Shown here in pieces: positions 1 through 5,485 of a stretch of 26,024 nt of DNA. The stretch's first letter is position 1; the number at the start of each line of letters is the position of its first letter. The notes under the pieces are model-generated. The model was not told the DNA's origin and did no database searches. It saw only the letters and a list, made by a program, of their open reading frames with translations. The position numbers were made by a program, and so were the translations under genes. Origin of the DNA: a virus; IMG/VR virus record IMGVR_UViG_3300037153_000163, positions 1-26,024 of that record, one strand, 5' to 3'.

Positions 1-805
1 CCGCGGGGGCCCGGCCAGCGGCGGCCGCGCCCGCGCCGACAGCGGAGGCGTCGCCTGGCCGGACAGAGGGCGGCGGCGCGTCCGCGTGCGTGGCCTCCTC
101 ACCGGGCAGCGGCGGCGGTGGGGTGGGTTCCAGCGCGGGCGCCACCACCGGGGGGACTTCGGTGGCGGCGCCCTGCTTGCGCCCGCTGCGGCGCCGCTGG
201 ACGGTGGTGGTGCTGGTGGCTGCTTGGGAGGGTGCGGTGCCGCCCTCGGTCTGGAGGTCTTCGAGTTCTTCGACGGAGCGGAAGCCGTGGATCACGTCGG
301 GGAAGACCATGCGGCACAGTGCGGTCGAGCAGCGGGCGATCAGCATGTCGCGCGGGTACTTCTTCCAGTTGTCCTTGCCGAGCAGCCCAGCGGCGCGCGC
401 CATGTCGAGGGTCCAGGTCAGCGGCGTCCACTCGCTGGAGCCGGAGCGGCGGGCACGCATCCGGCAGATCGCCCCGGTGGTCTCATCGAAGACCAGCTCG
501 TGCCCTGCGGCGACCACGAGTGCGCGCATCCCCTCGGCGTACATGCCGGGGCGTCCTTCGATGACGTGGATCTGGGTGAGCGCGGTCATCGGCGGCAGCC
601 CGACCTCGCGTCCGTAGAGCATGGCGGCAGCTGTAGCGGGGATGCTGTTGCGGATGCCCTTGGGCACAAAGTCGGTTCCGGCGATGTGCTGGGCGAGTTG
701 GACGACCTCGCCGAGCACGCCGATCCAGGAGTCGGTGTCTTGGGCGGCGCGTGGCGCGAACACGGCGGGCGCCAGGTCGTCGCGGCTGATCTGCGCGATG
801 CTCAT
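1..805 (-). CDS. recT: RecT-like single-strand annealing protein, N-terminal part (cut by window edge)
   Basis: The reading frame opens at ATG 805 and stays open to base 1, giving about 268 residues with no stop. RecT-family proteins bind single-stranded DNA and anneal it to complementary strands in phage recombination. The conserved core is visible: YGREVGLPPMTALTQIHV near residue 62, then GRPGMYAEGMRALVVAAGHE, and a later segment with KYPRDMLIARCSTALCRMV. From about residue 205 the chain becomes a low-complexity Pro/Ala linker. The upstream nuclease gene overlaps the start by four bases, the usual pairing of a 5'-3' exonuclease with an annealing protein. The C-terminal part appears to be the open frame at 25545-26024, so the gene seems to span the junction of a circular molecule. 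A direct join of the two ends leaves the frames off by one base. The family call is from motif memory. Confidence 0.85.
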   Translation of the reverse strand, partial: MSIAQISRDDLAPAVFAPRAAQDTDSWIGVLGEVVQLAQHIAGTDFVPKGIRNSIPATAAAMLYGREVGLPPMTALTQIHVIEGRPGMYAEGMRALVVAAGHELVFDETTGAICRMRARRSGSSEWTPLTWTLDMARAAGLLGKDNWKKYPRDMLIARCSTALCRMVFPDVIHGFRSVEELEDLQTEGGTAPSQAATSTTTVQRRRSGRKQGAATEVPPVVAPALEPTPPPPLPGEEATHADAPPPSVRPGDASAVGAGAAAAGRAPA

Positions 806-1593
806 GCGACAAGCTCCTTCTCCAGGTCGGTGAGCTGGCTGGGCAGCGCGGCTTCCCCGATCACCGGGTCCCAGCCCTTGAAGCCGTGGACGGCCAGCCA
901 GCGGTGGGTCTGCTGCAGGTACAGGAATTGGCGGAACTCCTCCGGTCCGGCCTTGACCGGAAGCATCCGTACGTCGTCGGGGAGGATGTGTGCGACGTAG
1001 ACGGCTTGCACGTCGGGGAGCGGCTGCTCGCTGTCGGGTCCGTTGGGCTGCCAGATGTCGGCGTGCCTGTAGGCGGCTGCCTGCAGCGCGGTGGCCTCGT
1101 AGACGGTCTTCCCGGTCTTCAGGTCGATGAGTGCCCGGATCCCGTCGCGGGCGCCGATGGTGGCCCACAGGTCGGCGGTGCCGCCGTAGCTGTGCTTCAG
1201 CGACGCGAGCGGGGTCTCGACGGCGACCGGCTGGATGTCCCAGGCGTCGAGGAACCGGGCGTATGCCTCGGCGGGTCCTTGGTACTCCTCGGGGATCTCG
1301 ACGGGGTCGCCGTGGACGAGCTGTTCGCCGTAGCCGTGGATGCGGGTGCCGCGCAGCGCGGCGGCGGAGAGCTGGTCGCGGTGGGCGAACCGGATCCGGT
1401 CCAGCCGCTTGGTGAGCGGTTCCTCGGAGAGTTCGGCCCAATGCTCGACGGCGTAGTTGGCGGCGGAGTCGGCTGCCCATTGCTTGAGCTGCTTGGGGAG
1501 CGCGTCGAGGATGGAGGTGACCCCGTCGACCTTCTCGCCGTCGAGCTGGTAGCCGTGCCCGCGCCCGTAGTTGCGGCGCACCAGCCGGTTCAT
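802..1593 (-). CDS. PD-(D/E)XK exonuclease (RecB/Cas4-like)
   Basis: This 263-residue protein has the active-site layout of phage PD-(D/E)XK nucleases. A His lies in RGTRIHGYGE (H86), an acidic residue in VETPL (E126), D141 in YGGTADLWA, then D157 and K159 in ALIDLKTGK, followed by the QxxxY helix (Q171 and Y175 in ALQAAAYRHAD). Such enzymes resect double-stranded ends and feed single strands to the annealing protein encoded directly downstream. The ATG at 1593 follows GAGGAG at normal spacing and overlaps the stop of the preceding MerR-like gene by four bases. Its own stop overlaps the recT start, so nuclease and annealing protein are probably translationally coupled. It lacks the helicase and the Cys cluster of full RecB or Cas4 proteins. 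Fold and role are well supported; the substrate is inferred. Confidence 0.9.
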   Translation of the reverse strand: MNRLVRRNYGRGHGYQLDGEKVDGVTSILDALPKQLKQWAADSAANYAVEHWAELSEEPLTKRLDRIRFAHRDQLSAAALRGTRIHGYGEQLVHGDPVEIPEEYQGPAEAYARFLDAWDIQPVAVETPLASLKHSYGGTADLWATIGARDGIRALIDLKTGKTVYEATALQAAAYRHADIWQPNGPDSEQPLPDVQAVYVAHILPDDVRMLPVKAGPEEFRQFLYLQQTHRWLAVHGFKGWDPVIGEAALPSQLTDLEKELVA

Positions 1594-2036
1594 CGGAACG
1601 CTCCTCGACGCAGCGTGTACCCACCGACCTGCGCCGACCCGCTGGTCATGATCTCCTCGGCGATGCGCGCGGCGCCGTCGTGGTTGTAGGCGAACAGCTT
1701 GGCCAGCGACCCCATGATCCGCGCCTTCACGATCTGGTCGACGGGGTAGGCGCGTGGGTACCCCTGGCCGGTGTGGCCAGGCAGCGGCGTGAGGTAGCCG
1801 TGCCGGGTCCAGTAGTCGACCTGTCGGTAGGTGACCCCAGCACGCTCGGCGAGCTGGGTGGTGGTGACGGTGCGCTGCCCTTCGGCGGCGGTGGCGACCT
1901 GGTCGAGCAGGTCGACGTCGGCGAGGTCGGCGGCGAGCCGGACGATCATCGTCTTGACCCGGTCACGGTTCTCCGGGCCGGGCGCGAGGGCGACCAGCAG
2001 CCGGTCCTCGGGTGTCGGTGTGCGGGGTACGGGCAT
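1590..2036 (-). CDS. MerR-like helix-turn-helix DNA-binding protein
   Basis: The start ATG 2036 follows GGAAGGGA at good spacing; a longer open frame upstream is not needed. The 148-residue product has a MerR-type winged helix at about 57-110: VTTTQLAERAGVTYRQVDYW, then RHGYLTPLPG and the wing with GYPRAYPVDQI. The YRQVDYWTRHGYL stretch is the recognisable MerR signature. About 55 residues precede the helix-turn-helix (HTH) and a 40-residue tail follows; no effector-binding Cys cluster or large sensor domain is present. It sits in the early operon just before the nuclease and recT genes. It may be an early-gene activator, or an excisionase-like architectural protein, since Xis proteins share the MerR-like fold. 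Neither role can be chosen from sequence alone. Confidence 0.75.
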   Translation of the reverse strand: MPVPRTPTPEDRLLVALAPGPENRDRVKTMIVRLAADLADVDLLDQVATAAEGQRTVTTTQLAERAGVTYRQVDYWTRHGYLTPLPGHTGQGYPRAYPVDQIVKARIMGSLAKLFAYNHDGAARIAEEIMTSGSAQVGGYTLRRGAFR

Positions 2037-2086
2037 CGCGGGATTCCCTTCCAGCAGGGGTGAGGGGGGTGGCGGGGAGGGGAAGG

Positions 2087-2350
2087 TCAGCTGGCGCGGC
2101 GACGCGCCCTGGCACGCCGGGCACGCGCGGCCCGGAGCCGAGCGCCGAGCGCCTTCGCGGCGTTCTCCACAGCTGCGGCACGCTCGGCGGGATCCATCAC
2201 CCCGTCCGGGTCGACCTGCGCCTCCAGCCGACGACGTACGGCGTCGCGGATGGTGGCGGACTGCTCGGCGCGTGCCCCAGGCTGTGACCAGCGCATGTTC
2301 GCGGCGATCCGGGCGCGCTCGCGGCGCTCCTCCGGCGTCATCGCGGTCAC
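2087..2350 (-). CDS. Small basic conserved actinobacterial protein, function unknown
   Basis: An 87-residue frame starts at GTG 2350, which overlaps the TGA of the preceding cro-like gene in the GTGA arrangement used throughout this genome; ATG 2341 is a possible later start. The protein opens with TPEERRERARIAANMRWSQ, has a middle with VDPDGVMDPAERAAAVENAA, and ends in a run rich in Arg and Ala. This pattern (RIAAxxxW near the start, then VDPdG.l.PaERa, then a basic tail) is one I recognise from small uncharacterised proteins common in Streptomyces genomes and phages. The strongly basic C terminus suggests nucleic-acid binding, but there is no recognisable domain. Its position second in the early operon suggests an early function. 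Confidence 0.65.
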   Translation of the reverse strand: MTAMTPEERRERARIAANMRWSQPGARAEQSATIRDAVRRRLEAQVDPDGVMDPAERAAAVENAAKALGARLRAARARRARARRRAS

Positions 2351-2577
2351 GACGCGGCCTCGACAACCCTGGTGATGTCGGCGAACGCTTCCTCGCCGAG
2401 CACGTACCGCATCGCAGCGAGCAGCTCGTGGCCTGGGCTGGTCTTGCCGTTGATCACCCGCGAGAGCGTGGAGGGTGCGACCCCGAGACCGAGGGCGATC
2501 TCGTTGAGGTTGTACCAGTCGTGCTCCTTGCCCCACCAGCGGAGCTTGCGTTCATCGATGACCCAGATAGCCGTCAT
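2347..2577 (-). CDS. Cro-like helix-turn-helix protein
   Basis: A 76-residue protein starts at ATG 2577, preceded by a purine-rich GGGGAGGGGA at suitable spacing. It carries one XRE-type HTH at about 23-44: LNEIALGLGVAPSTLSRVING, with the typical T/S-L-S-R recognition helix, and little else. It is the first gene of the leftward early operon and is transcribed divergently from the immunity repressor (start 2715), with a 137-bp control region between them. Size and position are those of a Cro protein or early lytic regulator. An N-terminal WVIDERKLRWW segment precedes the HTH. It could alternatively be an Xis-like factor, but the XRE fold favours Cro. Confidence 0.75.
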   Translation of the reverse strand: MTAIWVIDERKLRWWGKEHDWYNLNEIALGLGVAPSTLSRVINGKTSPGHELLAAMRYVLGEEAFADITRVVEAAS

Positions 2578-2714
2578 TGGCGTCCCCTCCCCGAGACGGT
2601 CGGCGTTCGGTTCTGGCGTACCGTCCGTGGGTCCGAGCCGAGGGGGAAGTCGTCGTCGTGCGCGCCTCGGGCGGTAGGAGAAAGCCTGCCAGACACGCCG
2701 ACTACTGTCGTTGC
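2578..2714. promoter_or_regulatory. Divergent control region between cro-like gene and repressor
   Basis: This 137-bp non-coding stretch separates the cro-like gene (minus) from the repressor (plus), so it must hold the promoter of the long leftward lytic operon and that of the repressor. On the plus strand TACTGT at 2703-2708 is a fair -10 box seven bases before the A of the repressor ATG (2715), with no clear -35. No convincing -10/-35 pair was found for the minus strand, although TTGCAC within the dyad at 2710-2725 could act as a -35. No ribosome-binding site (RBS) precedes ATG 2715; the nearest purine-rich stretch (AGGAG near 2676) is too far upstream. Confidence 0.5.
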
Positions 2715-2725
2715 ATGCGTGCAAC
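2710..2725. promoter_or_regulatory. Operator O1, perfect dyad over repressor start codon
   Basis: The 16-mer GTTGCATGCGTGCAAC is a perfect 6-bp inverted repeat with a 4-bp spacer. The A of the repressor start codon is base 2715, inside the dyad. A site agreeing at 13 of 16 positions occurs at 5060-5075, and weaker relatives at 2763, 4704 and 4964. The most likely ligand is the repressor encoded immediately downstream or the divergent Cro-like protein; this is inference from position. Confidence 0.65.
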
Positions 2726-3185
2726 CGATCTGGGATCATCCGCCGCCGATCCGCGCAGAGTGGTTGCTTTTGCGCATGCGCCTCAGCCTGGTGGGGTGGT
2801 CAGCGACGAGGTGCGACGTCAGCTGCTGATGCAGCTGGTCCTCGGCCTGCGCGCGAAGTACGGCACCGATTCGGCGATCGCCCGGAAGGCTGGGATCGAC
2901 AAGTCGCGAATCAGCCGGTGGGCGCGCGGTGACATCGCGGGCGGGATAACGCTGACGAACCTGGTGCGGCTCGCCGACGTCGCCGACCACAGCCTCGGGG
3001 ACATGTTGATGCTGCTCTACGACGTGAAGCCGGAGCAGCTGATGCCGACCGTCGATCCCGCGACGGTGGACGCGGTGGTCGCTGGGCCGGATGGTCCGCG
3101 TGAGCGGGTGGCGCGGCTGCCGGGGTCGCGGTACCGGATGCTGCTGTTGCTGCGCGAGGACGAAGAGGCGGACGCCGAGGACTAG
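2715..3185 (+). CDS. Immunity repressor (XRE-type HTH)
   Basis: The 156-residue protein is the only plus-strand gene in this half of the immunity region and diverges from the cro-like gene. A helix-turn-helix lies at about residues 51-73 (TDSAIARKAGIDKSRISRWARG), followed by helices matching the Cro/CI fold and a short C-terminal part of alternating charged and hydrophobic segments that may mediate dimerisation. It has no LexA/CI-type autoprotease domain, so simple RecA-triggered self-cleavage is not expected. I chose ATG 2715 because a -10-like TACTGT lies seven bases upstream, giving a probable leaderless mRNA. GTG 2796 and GTG 2811 would still keep the HTH and cannot be excluded. A perfect dyad overlaps the start codon, suggesting autoregulation. 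The stop codon is the loop of a 12-bp hairpin. Repressor is an inference from fold, strand and neighbours. Confidence 0.75.
   Translation: MRATDLGSSAADPRRVVAFAHAPQPGGVVSDEVRRQLLMQLVLGLRAKYGTDSAIARKAGIDKSRISRWARGDIAGGITLTNLVRLADVADHSLGDMLMLLYDVKPEQLMPTVDPATVDAVVAGPDGPRERVARLPGSRYRMLLLLREDEEADAED
2763..2778. promoter_or_regulatory. Degenerate operator-like site inside repressor gene
   Basis: GTTGCTTTTGCGCATG matches GTTGCATnnGyGCAAC at 11 of the 14 defined positions. It lies 53 bp from the centre of O1, about five helical turns. It lies in coding sequence, so chance is a real alternative. Confidence 0.3.
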
Positions 3186-3197
3186 GTCCTCGGCGTC
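3171..3197. terminator. Bidirectional hairpin terminator with repressor stop codon as loop
   Basis: Bases 3171-3182 and 3186-3197 are perfect reverse complements (12 bp), and the three-base loop is exactly the TAG stop of the repressor. There is no T-tract on either side; T-less terminators are common in high-GC actinobacteria. It is placed to end the repressor transcript and also leftward transcripts from the integrase operon, whose last gene stops at 3250. Confidence 0.7.
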
Positions 3198-3249
3198 GGC
3201 GGGAAGCGCCTACCCCGCCCACCGGGACGGATCAGCACTTGGTACGACC

Positions 3250-3597
3250 CTAGGACTTATCGGGCGGTGTGACGCGGGCGGCGTCGCGGTCCTGACACTG
3301 TTGGCACGCGGCCATGCCGCCACAAGTACAGCCGTCCTCAATCGCCGTGACACCGGACGGAATGACGCGCCGGTACGGGTGGTCGGGCATCGCCTCACGG
3401 ATCGCACCAGCAAGTGCCCACGCCCGGTTAGCCAACTCGGGGACGCCGATGCTGTCCCCGATGCCCTCGGCGCGATCCGCTAGTTGTCGCCACGGGTGAT
3501 AGTCCGGGTGACGCGGGCAATAGCGGCGATGGGCGCCGATGCCACGGCACCCCCCGCACCCCGCGTCATTCTCGGCGGTGTGGTCCATGCCGGTCAC
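3250..3597 (-). CDS. Cys/His-rich small phage protein, function unknown
   Basis: A 115-residue frame begins at GTG 3597, overlapping the integrase stop as GTGA; ATG 3588 is an alternative. It has an N-terminal cluster CGGCRGIGAHRRYCPRHP followed by HPWRQLADRAEGIGDSIG, and a C-terminal cluster CTCGGMAACQQCQDRD. Both clusters have the CxxC spacing of zinc-binding sites. The middle, ELANRAWALAGAIREAMPDHPYRR, resembles small uncharacterised proteins I know from Streptomyces and its phages. It follows integrase in the same transcript and ends just before the shared hairpin terminator, so it may be co-expressed with integrase. No enzymatic motif is visible. A small excisionase or directionality factor is possible from position only; the sequence does not show one. 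Confidence 0.6.
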   Translation of the reverse strand: MTGMDHTAENDAGCGGCRGIGAHRRYCPRHPDYHPWRQLADRAEGIGDSIGVPELANRAWALAGAIREAMPDHPYRRVIPSGVTAIEDGCTCGGMAACQQCQDRDAARVTPPDKS

Positions 3598-4721
3598 GCT
3601 AGTCCAGCGCGGCGCACAGCCTCGATGGCGCGCGCGTTCTTCAGGTTCCGGCTGTACCTATCGATCATCGTCCGGTCCTTCCAGCCGAGCACACCCATCA
3701 CGTCGCCCTCCTCGATCCCAGCCGAGAGCAGCTCGTGGGCGCGGGTGTGCCGGAAGGCGTGCACGTTGATCGACGCCGGGTCGTACCCGGCCTGCTCGGC
3801 GCGGCGCTTGATCATCCGCAGGATCCCGTTCCCGGTCATCTTCCCGCGTCCTCGGGTGGCGTACCACAGCGGCCCGCTGTCGGCGTTCACCCCTGGCGCG
3901 GTGCCGCGCGACTTGGCGATCAGCTTGTGCTTGGCGCGCACCCGCAGCCAGCGGTGCAGGGCGCGCATCGCCTCATCGGAGAGCGGCACCAGCCGACCGG
4001 CCCGGTGCTCCTCGCCGTCCACGATCCGCAGGGTGGTGGCGCGGCGCCGGGAGTCCTTGAGCGCGCGGACCTGGATCACCCGGCTGGCGAAGTCGACGTC
4101 CTCGACGTAGAGGCTGGCCAGCTCGCCTCGGCGTACCCCGGTCATCAGCAGCCGGAGGATCGCGGTGTCACGGATGTCCTCGTAGTCCTTGCCCGCGCAG
4201 ACGGCCAGCAGGTCCTCGGCGACCCCAGCGCCCAGCGTGGACGGCGGCGGCTCGGAGGGCGCGTAGTAGGACAGCTTCCCGGTCCGGTACGGGTTCGGGG
4301 TCTCGTAGCTGGACTCGAGCCAGTTGAAGAAGGGGCGCAGCCTGCGCAGCTTGGTGTTGGTGCCGCCTTGGGTGTGGCCGCGTCGGTAGTCGGCGAGGAA
4401 GCCGTTGAGGGTCTCGACGTCGACGTCGGCGTAGTCGCCCTCGAACCGGATCCGGGTCAGGTACCGGCCCAGCATGTCGACGGCCTCTAGGTAGGACTCG
4501 GTGGTGCGGGTGGAGTAGCTGTCGCCTGCGCGGGTGGTCGCGGAGGCGAGGTGGACGGCGTACAGCTCGCGGGTGCCTGCCCGGTGCCGGAGGTGGGTGG
4601 CGCCGATCCTGGCGACGGTGCCGCCTGCGGTGGCGCGGGCGTCCTTGAGCGGACGGACGGTCGCGGTTGCGGCGGTGGCGGACCTGGCGGCGGTCTGGGG
4701 GTGGTTGCGTTCGCGCATCAT
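3594..4721 (-). CDS. int: Tyrosine site-specific integrase
   Basis: The 375-residue protein is a lambda-integrase-family recombinase that would join attP to a host tRNA gene. Catalytic residues can be placed: R197 in TGVRRGELASLY, K222 in RALKDSRRR, the HxxR box H321-R324 in VHAFRHTRAHELL, W347 in VLGWKDR, and the nucleophile Y356 in MIDRYSRN. Residues about 60-160 form the core-binding SAM-like domain (TTESYLEAVDMLGRYL, LRRLRPFFNWLE). The N-terminal 55 residues are basic and may bind arm sites. There are two possible starts, ATG 4721 and ATG 4718, with AGGAG about 12 bases upstream. The attP region lies directly upstream, with tRNA-like core and repeated arm motif, so gene and site form a standard integration module. 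An operator-like dyad overlaps the start codons, suggesting control by the phage repressor. Confidence 0.95.
   Translation of the reverse strand: MMRERNHPQTAARSATAATATVRPLKDARATAGGTVARIGATHLRHRAGTRELYAVHLASATTRAGDSYSTRTTESYLEAVDMLGRYLTRIRFEGDYADVDVETLNGFLADYRRGHTQGGTNTKLRRLRPFFNWLESSYETPNPYRTGKLSYYAPSEPPPSTLGAGVAEDLLAVCAGKDYEDIRDTAILRLLMTGVRRGELASLYVEDVDFASRVIQVRALKDSRRRATTLRIVDGEEHRAGRLVPLSDEAMRALHRWLRVRAKHKLIAKSRGTAPGVNADSGPLWYATRGRGKMTGNGILRMIKRRAEQAGYDPASINVHAFRHTRAHELLSAGIEEGDVMGVLGWKDRTMIDRYSRNLKNARAIEAVRRAGLA
4704..4719. promoter_or_regulatory. Operator-like site over integrase start codons
   Basis: GTTGCGTTCGCGCATC matches GTTGCATnnGyGCAAC at 12 of 14 defined positions and covers the integrase ATG codons. 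It is partly coding (RERNH), so it may be fortuitous, but it falls where a repressor site would be expected. Confidence 0.35.
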
Positions 4722-4775
4722 GAGGGGAGGGTGCTCCTAGCATCTCGACGGGTGTCAAACGTGGTTTGTCCGCCG

Positions 4776-4785
4776 CTACGCACCC
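4776..4785 (-). repeat. Integrase arm-type site P1 (inverted)
   Basis: On the minus strand this reads GGGTGCGTAG, identical to the three other copies at 4803, 5001 and 5024. Location flanking the att core suggests binding by the integrase N-terminal domain. Confidence 0.6.
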
Positions 4786-4802
4786 GTTAGGTCCGGGAAT
4801 CC

Positions 4803-4813
4803 GGGTGCGTAGG
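4803..4813 (+). repeat. Integrase arm-type site P2
   Basis: GGGTGCGTAGG, same 10-bp core as the other copies. It lies in opposite orientation to P1, the centres 27 bp apart, on the integrase-gene side of the core. Confidence 0.6.
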
Positions 4814-4875
4814 TTGAGATGCTATCCGGGGCACCGGCCTCAAAACCCGCGTTTCCGCAGGTCAGAGGCGGTTTG

Positions 4876-4923
4876 CGCCCCCGGTAGGATTCGAACCTAC
4901 GCTATCCCGCCTCCGGAGAGCGG
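4876..4923 (-). other. attP: attP core: 3' half of tRNA-Arg(CCG)
   Basis: Read on the minus strand, 4923 to 4876 folds as the 3' half of a tRNA. An anticodon stem CCGCT/GGCGG closes the 7-base loop CTCCGGA (anticodon CCG, arginine). Then come a 6-base variable region, a perfect T-arm (GTAGG, loop TTCGAAT, CCTAC), the acceptor 3' strand CGGGGGC and discriminator G. The sequence before the anticodon stem cannot supply a matching acceptor 5' strand (GCCCCCG expected) or a normal D-arm, so this is not a functional tRNA gene. It is the identity segment by which integrase would restore a host tRNA-Arg(CCG) gene. Because it lies mid-genome with phage genes on both sides, the molecule is unintegrated. 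Confidence 0.85.
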
Positions 4924-4946
4924 TAGCGACTGATCGACATGCTACC
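4922..4946. repeat. Inverted repeat at the core boundary
   Basis: GGTAGC (4922-4927) and GCTACC (4941-4946) form a perfect 6-bp inverted repeat with a 13-base spacer, at the outer edge of the tRNA-like segment. It might be a pair of integrase core-binding sites, but this is weak. Confidence 0.3.
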
Positions 4947-4963
4947 CGCGCAAAACCGCAGGT

Positions 4964-4979
4964 CGTGCATCCGCGCAAC
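4964..4979. promoter_or_regulatory. Operator-like site beside attP core
   Basis: CGTGCATCCGCGCAAC matches GTTGCATnnGyGCAAC at 12 of 14 defined positions, with the right half perfect. It lies between the core and the right arm sites, where bound repressor could also affect recombination. Confidence 0.4.
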
Positions 4980-4994
4980 GGCCAGGAATCGCTC

Positions 4995-5020
4995 AAGGGC
5001 GGGTGCGTAGTTCCGCCCTT
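4995..5020. repeat. 8-bp inverted repeat around arm site P3
   Basis: AAGGGCGG (4995-5002) and CCGCCCTT (5013-5020) are perfect inverted repeats around a 10-base loop that contains most of arm motif P3. As RNA it would be a hairpin, possibly insulating integrase from the plus cassette; as DNA it may be an accessory protein site. Confidence 0.4.
5001..5010 (+). repeat. Integrase arm-type site P3
   Basis: GGGTGCGTAG, identical core to P1, P2 and P4. It lies on the far side of the core from integrase, in direct repeat with P4 at a 23-bp period (about two helical turns). Confidence 0.6.
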
Positions 5021-5023
5021 AAA

Positions 5024-5034
5024 GGGTGCGTAGG
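5024..5034 (+). repeat. Integrase arm-type site P4
   Basis: GGGTGCGTAGG, in tandem with P3. The shared sequence continues to GGGTGCGTAGGTT in P2 and P4, so these two copies are the best match to each other. Confidence 0.6.
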
Positions 5035-5059
5035 TTCTGGACACGACGTCGGTGTTCCT

Positions 5060-5075
5060 GTTGCATTAGCGCAAC
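5060..5075. promoter_or_regulatory. Operator O2 upstream of plus-strand cassette
   Basis: GTTGCATTAGCGCAAC agrees with O1 (2710-2725) at 13 of 16 positions, differing only in the spacer region, and keeps GTTGC/GCAAC symmetry. It lies 69 bp before the first gene of the plus cassette and suggests that cassette is controlled by the immunity repressor or Cro. Confidence 0.6.
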
Positions 5076-5143
5076 GAACGCGTCGCGATGTGCAAGAGTG
5101 CGAACCGTTCAATCCGGGTAAGAGCGGGAGGGATTCACGCGCG

Positions 5144-5485
5144 ATGGCAGACAAGGACGCGGCGGTGATGTCGCCGGAGACGTTCGCGGCAACGCTGAGT
5201 CAGCGGCAGCTTCACTGTCGCGAACTCGGGCACAACTGGAAGCCGTTGACGGTGAGCTGGGATCGGAAGGCGCGCGCCTACGACCGGCAGCTGCGCTGCT
5301 CGATGTGCCGCACGATCCGGCGTCAGGTGCTGGATTCCTCGGGGCATGTGCTGCGCAACGGGTACGCCTACCCGGATGGCTATCTGGCGACGGGGGTGCA
5401 GAAGGGCATCACCCGCGATGTGTTCCGGCTGGAGGCGATCACCCGTTTCCTGGAACCGCATGAGCAGACGAAGGAGGCGTCCTGA
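5144..5485 (+). CDS. Zinc-ribbon-like phage protein, function unknown
   Basis: A 113-residue protein starts at ATG 5144, after GGGAGGG about 12 bases upstream. It contains CRELGHNW near residue 25, then RQLRCSMCRTIRRQVLD with a CxxC pair near residue 50, followed by GHVLRNGYAYPDGYLA. I recognise this order (a G-H-x-W start, a CxxC, then Y-x-Y-P-D-G-Y) from small actinophage proteins of unknown role. One zinc site made of the CxxC and upstream Cys/His residues is plausible. It is the first gene of the plus-strand cassette next to attP and has operator O2 upstream, so it is likely expressed under repressor control. Its TGA overlaps the ATG of the next gene by one base (TGATG). Confidence 0.7.
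   Translation: MADKDAAVMSPETFAATLSQRQLHCRELGHNWKPLTVSWDRKARAYDRQLRCSMCRTIRRQVLDSSGHVLRNGYAYPDGYLATGVQKGITRDVFRLEAITRFLEPHEQTKEAS

Larger units (their letters stand above)
4738..4825. repeat. Inverted repeat upstream of integrase
   Basis: TAGCATCTCGAC (4738-4749) and GTTGAGATGCTA (4814-4825) are inverted repeats with 11 of 12 matches. Between them sit two arm motifs in opposite orientation and a short inverted repeat, CAAAC/GTTTG, around 4756-4768. This may be an Xis or accessory-protein binding area, or an integrase-promoter operator. Confidence 0.45.
4722..5143. other. Non-coding attP and control region
   Basis: No gene was found in these 422 bp. They hold, in order, an inverted repeat (4738-4749 with 4814-4825), four copies of a 10-bp arm motif, the tRNA-derived core (4876-4923), two operator-like dyads (4964, 5060) and the leader of the plus-strand cassette. 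The whole is consistent with an intact attP and the promoters of integrase (leftward) and of the small plus-strand genes (rightward). Confidence 0.75.

Noticed and set aside
1831-2829. Plus-strand frame (332 codons) spanning cro-like gene and control region
   Set aside because: Ser/Arg-rich composition, no RBS, antisense to three supported genes.
3735-4490. Plus-strand open frame opposite integrase
   Set aside because: Antisense shadow; the minus strand has all tyrosine-recombinase catalytic residues.
4876-4950. Functional tRNA-Arg gene
   Set aside because: Only the 3' half folds. The sequence upstream of the anticodon stem does not pair with the acceptor strand and has no normal D-arm, so it is an att core and not a tRNA.
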